A stretch of 64,000 nucleotides of DNA from Calothrix sp. NIES-2100. Its GTDB lineage: Bacteria > Cyanobacteriota > Cyanobacteriia > Cyanobacteriales > Nostocaceae. Below the pieces are notes generated by a model, which was not told where the DNA came from, searched no databases, and was given only the letters and a program-made list of their open reading frames with translations. Made by a program: the position numbers and the translations under genes. This document shows, in pieces, positions 61,615-64,000 of this stretch. Positions within the stretch are counted from its first letter, which is position 1; each line of letters begins with the position of its first letter. The DNA is taken from assembly GCF_002368195.1 (NCBI RefSeq), contig NZ_AP018178.1, positions 3,616,791 to 3,680,790 of the forward strand, given 5' to 3'.

Positions 61615-62307
61615 ATGTCACGAAATGGTACCAATATGGCTAATTACGACCGCCAACTCATCATCGTCCTTTTGACTGACGGCGCACAGGACGCGCCCAC
61701 ATTGGCGCAGGCAAAGGCCTTGAATCAAAAGACGCGGGGCGAGACGCTCGATTCAGAGATCGTAACAATCCGCCCCTGCGCACAGCCAGCCTGCACGTTT
61801 GCGGCAGCGGGAGTAGAGGAACTACGGCTGGCGGTGGCAGGACGATTGCGGGTATCGCGGCCGATCACGGCGAGTACGCGTGTGTATCTCGTGGGAACGG
61901 GCAATTGGCAGCACAGGACACTGTCAGGTTGCACACCAGAGCAGGTGGCTGCAGTGCTGGGAGAGGTGAAGATGATGGCGGTGAAGGTGATCAGCATAGT
62001 TGCGGATAGTTTGGGGCGCAGTGGATCTGCCTTGGTACAGCCAGAGCTTGCGGCGAGCATAGAAAGCTTTGCTGCACTATTCCATCGTCGGTTAAAGGAG
62101 AATTGGCAGATCCAGACAGTGGTGCAAGCGCGGGTAATGCAAGTTACGGTCGTATTGCCCCCCCCAGGTGTCAAATCAGATCAAGCTATGCCAGCCCTTG
62201 GGCAGAAAGTAACAACGGTAGAAGGGGAAACCAGACATCACCGCCCCAACAGCAAAGTTAAATTCCTCTGGGAGGGAGAAGCTCAGCGAGCGGAGTGGGC
62301 GTACTGA
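61615..62307 (+). CDS. C80/CPD-like pseudoprotease candidate
   Basis: A 230-residue protein starting 5 bp after the cargo gene (ATG 61615; an ATG at 61636 is also possible). Its layout follows the C80 cysteine protease domain of MARTX toxins: YDRQLIIVLL strand at the start, RVYLVGTGNWQHRTLSGCTP (89-108) where the family has LVGHGR...RLSG, EQVAAVLGEV, then VKVISIVADSLGRS (123-136) where the family has ISIVGCSL, and the end HHRPNSKVKFLWEG. The catalytic His is Thr95 and the catalytic Cys is Ala130, so it should be inactive. GC content and codon use are higher than in most of the window. An immunity, chaperone or autoprocessing-remnant role for the neighbouring cargo is possible. Confidence 0.6.
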   Translation: MSRNGTNMANYDRQLIIVLLTDGAQDAPTLAQAKALNQKTRGETLDSEIVTIRPCAQPACTFAAAGVEELRLAVAGRLRVSRPITASTRVYLVGTGNWQHRTLSGCTPEQVAAVLGEVKMMAVKVISIVADSLGRSGSALVQPELAASIESFAALFHRRLKENWQIQTVVQARVMQVTVVLPPPGVKSDQAMPALGQKVTTVEGETRHHRPNSKVKFLWEGEAQRAEWAY

Positions 62308-62319
62308 AGAAGCACCTAC

Positions 62320-62463
62320 ATGTTAGCGCGCGAAAATCCAGCCAGAGGGAGACTAGCCCCTGACGATGTTAATTTGGATCATGATGACGGACGTACATCT
62401 GCGCAAATGGGCGGAAAAGAGATCTCCAATACAACGCACATTTACGTCCTGACTTGCGAGTAG
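62320..62463 (+). CDS. Possible small protein (47 aa), low confidence
   Basis: An ATG frame 12 bp after the C80-like gene codes 47 residues (MLARENPARGRLAPDDVN at the start). No ribosome binding site or family is recognised, and its stop falls in a tandem repeat. It shares the high-GC composition of the gene before it, so it may be a truncated remainder of a cargo-linked gene. Confidence 0.25.
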   Translation: MLARENPARGRLAPDDVNLDHDDGRTSAQMGGKEISNTTHIYVLTCE

Positions 62464-62605
62464 GGTGCGTTGATGATGAGTGATCGCCCGTCCTTTAAAG
62501 CGAGCGCGGTTCATGTAGGGCGCGTTGACGATGAGCGATCGCCCCTTCTGTAAAGCGAGCGCGGTTCTTGTTTGGTGCGTTGACGTGCGATCGCATACAA
62601 TATGA
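62460..62605. repeat. 55-bp tandem repeat (2.6 copies)
   Basis: Two 55-bp units (62460-62514, 62515-62569) read GTAGGGTGCGTTGATGATGA then GTGATCGCCC and GCGAGCGCGGTTC, with a shorter third copy. The unit contains HIP1-like GCGATCGCCC in copy 2. Confidence 0.75.
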
Positions 62606-62618
62606 CTGATCGCATCCT

Positions 62619-63060
62619 TTAAAAATCAACCTTTCCCGGAACCCCACCCTTAACCCATAGCCACCAGCGCCGGACATACATCTCAATGCGGAACACATCC
62701 GCACCCTGCTCATAAAGCCGAGAAACCAAGTCCTGCATCCGTGCAACGGTTTTCATCGCCATCCCTAACCCCAATTGAGAGAAGAAATACCCCAGGAAAT
62801 TAAACCCCCGTGCAATCCGTCCCATAAACGTTTTATCGGGGTGTTTCTCCACCTGTAGCGCATTCATCACCTGATTCACCGCCTTAATTGCCCGCCGCAA
62901 CTTCCACCGCGTCGGCGCAAGGATGACCAATACTCCACCCGCTCATCTTCACCCCAAAACAATCGTAATTCCCAAAACTGATAGGTTCCTGCCCGTAATA
63001 GCTGCTGTATAAGTAATTTTTTCTCCTGCCACCACCGCCGCACCTGCCAAACATCCGAAT
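62619..63060 (-). pseudogene. Reverse transcriptase (group II intron-like) remnant
   Basis: Two minus-strand frames together resemble an RVT_1-type reverse transcriptase that has lost its core. The upstream piece (to ~62905) has VRRWWQEKKLLIQQLLRAGT, then YQFWELRLFWGEDERVEYW, the N-terminal fingers region. It jumps directly, with a frame change, to VILAPTRWKLRRAIKAVNQV and HPDKTFMGRIARGFNFLGYF, the thumb-side region that normally follows the catalytic YADD. The polymerase centre is therefore deleted. The C-terminal end is RLYEQGADVFRIEMYVRRWW. The 5' end is overlaid with GGCAGGAGG repeats and a MITE-like element. Confidence 0.7.
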
Positions 63061-63091
63061 TATAGCAGGAGGCAGGAGGCAGGAGGTAAAC

Positions 63092-63240
63092 TAACGTGAG
63101 TTCGATGCACAAGATTTTGACCTCACCCCTAACCCCTCTCCTAAAAGGAGAGGGGAACGAAAAGCCTAATTTTTTGTTACTCCTCCCTCTCCTGGGAGGA
63201 GAGGGAGGCGGGTGGGTGAGGTTCCGCCGAATTCACGTTA
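63092..63240. mobile_element. MITE-like element with TAACGTGARTTCG ends
   Basis: TAACGTGAGTTCG and CGAATTCACGTTA are inverted repeats with one mismatch. The inside holds CTCACCCCTAACCCCTCTCC and the inverted G-rich arm, a long hairpin. It borders the reverse-transcriptase remnant. A similar single end (TTAACGGGAGTTCGATG) occurs at 30622-30638, just after the CIS ATPase gene. Confidence 0.6.
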
Positions 63241-63242
63241 AA

Positions 63243-63389
63243 CTATTGCTTAGACTTGCATTCACGCTTTGAAAATGTCCTAACACTCCTGGCAATAGCT
63301 ATAAAATGATGGTGGGCGCGTTTCTCACACATCCTTTGCAACGCCGGATCTAAAACCTCATCCGACACAATGCGATCGATTAACTTCAT
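63243..63389 (-). pseudogene. Short coding-like fragment (48 codons)
   Basis: A minus-strand frame from an ATG at 63389 to a TAG at 63243 codes LIDRIVSDEVLDPALQRMCE then KRAHHHFIAIARSVRTFSKR. The composition is protein-like and the coding-like frame continues a few codons further upstream, so it is probably the C-terminal end of a lost gene. I do not recognise the family. Confidence 0.35.
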
Positions 63390-63612
63390 CCGATTGCCAT
63401 CTACAATATAAGAGATATTCTAGCGATCGCATTGAGCCAAGAGTACTCAAACCCCAACCCAAGTCATATCCTCCTATGACCAAACCTCGACGCGCTATCA
63501 AACCCCAGATCACTGCATAAAAACCGAAGGTAGTTGCCATTACAGCCTACAATACGATGATAAAATTTAGGTAAGTAACCACACAAAATTAATTACAGTC
63601 AATAATCACCTC

Positions 63613-63990
63613 GTTGGTTGTGAATGAGATCTAGTTGTGTGTGAATGAGTACTCATTGATAGAGAACCCGATCACGTTGGTTGTGAATGCGATCGCCTTG
63701 TCTATGGATGAGTACTCGTTGATAGAGAACCCGATCGCGTTGGTTGTGAATGCGATCGCGTTGTCTATGGATGAGTACTCATTGATAGAGAACCCGATCG
63801 CGTTGGTTGTGAATGCGATCGCCTTGTCTATGGATGAGTACTCGTTGATAGAGAACCCGATCGCGTTGGTGATGAATGCGATCGCCTTGTCTATGGATGA
63901 GTACTCGTTGATAGAGAACCCGATCACGTTGGTTGTGAATGCGATCGCCTTTTCGATGAATGAGTGCGATCGCCCCGATGGTAAAGCGAT
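63613..63990. repeat. 63-bp tandem repeat array B (six copies, each with HIP1)
   Basis: Units start at 63613, 63676, 63739, 63802, 63865 and 63928, exactly 63 bp apart. The unit is GTTGGTTGTGAATGCGATCG, CCTTGTCTATGGATGAGTAC, TCGTTGATAGAGAACCCGAT, CGC. All but the first carry GCGATCGC. Because 63 is a multiple of three, a 120-codon minus-strand frame runs through with a 21-residue period, but this looks like a by-product of the repeat. Same period and orientation as array A at 25746. Confidence 0.92.
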
Positions 63991-64000
63991 CAATCTGATT

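Noticed and set aside
63358..63540. 60-codon minus-strand frame
   Set aside because: No ribosome binding site; it spans several HIP1 sites and has no protein-like pattern. The overlapping fragment ending at 63243 in another frame is more plausible.
63631..63993. Minus-strand 120-codon frame with a 21-residue period
   Set aside because: It is generated by the 63-bp tandem DNA array, which happens to be a multiple of three. It has no ribosome binding site and mirrors the non-coding array at 25746.

Overview
The window looks like chromosomal DNA of a filamentous heterocyst-forming cyanobacterium (Nostoc/Anabaena type). The support is the very frequent HIP1 octamer GCGATCGC, the heptamer and nonamer tandem repeats between genes (TTGACCA-, CTCCTTGTC-like), many small palindromic or MITE-like elements, and the gene families present (devBCA exporter, Pkn-type kinase, sucrose-phosphatase). 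No rRNA, tRNA or CRISPR array was seen.

Left part, 1-20.6 kb, almost all on the minus strand: a compact nonribosomal peptide locus. In transcription order it holds NRPS-1 (C-A-PCP-E-C), a standalone Fe/2-oxoglutarate hydroxylase of the SyrP/AsnO type, NRPS-2 (degenerate C domain-A-PCP-TE), an MFS exporter, a DevB-DevC-DevA ABC exporter and a cupin/JmjC-like hydroxylase. The degenerate C domain in front of a predicted Asn/Asp A domain, next to a hydroxylase gene, fits a beta-hydroxylase-recruiting 'interface' domain split from its catalytic C domain. Further left lie a Ser/Thr kinase and, at the window edge, a short gene carrying only the C-terminal part of a fatty acyl-AMP ligase.

Middle, 21-28.9 kb: single genes and genome housekeeping. 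These are a TolB-like lipoprotein, a retropepsin-like protein without its active-site Asp, sucrose-phosphatase overlapping ruvA, and bioF. A repeat-rich stretch follows, with a 63-bp tandem array, a MITE with a clear target duplication, a gene fragment, a nucleotidyltransferase, a YgiT-type zinc finger protein and a membrane protein.

Right part, 29.2-62.3 kb, plus strand: a contractile injection system of the extracellular/thylakoid-anchored type (eCIS/tCIS). It has an AAA+ ATPase, a ParB-like protein, a DUF4255 (Pvc16-like) protein, sheath, two tube proteins, a 58-residue DUF5908 protein, a CIS tube/LysM-like adaptor, a VgrG-like spike, PAAR tip, gp25-like wedge, two baseplate-J-like proteins, a coiled-coil protein with a C-terminal membrane anchor, a fibre-like protein with six Ig-like repeats, a tape-measure protein, a DUF4157 cargo protein with an ADP-ribosyltransferase-like region, and a C80/CPD-like protein that has lost both catalytic residues. 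A TnpB element with a divergent ribbon-helix-helix gene sits inside the operon between PAAR and gp25. The tape-measure gene contains in-frame 39-bp repeats and three ~254-residue modules.

The last 1.7 kb is degenerate: tandem repeats, a reverse-transcriptase remnant, a MITE-like element and a second, longer copy of the 63-bp array seen at 25.7 kb. The two arrays have the same orientation and bracket the CIS region.
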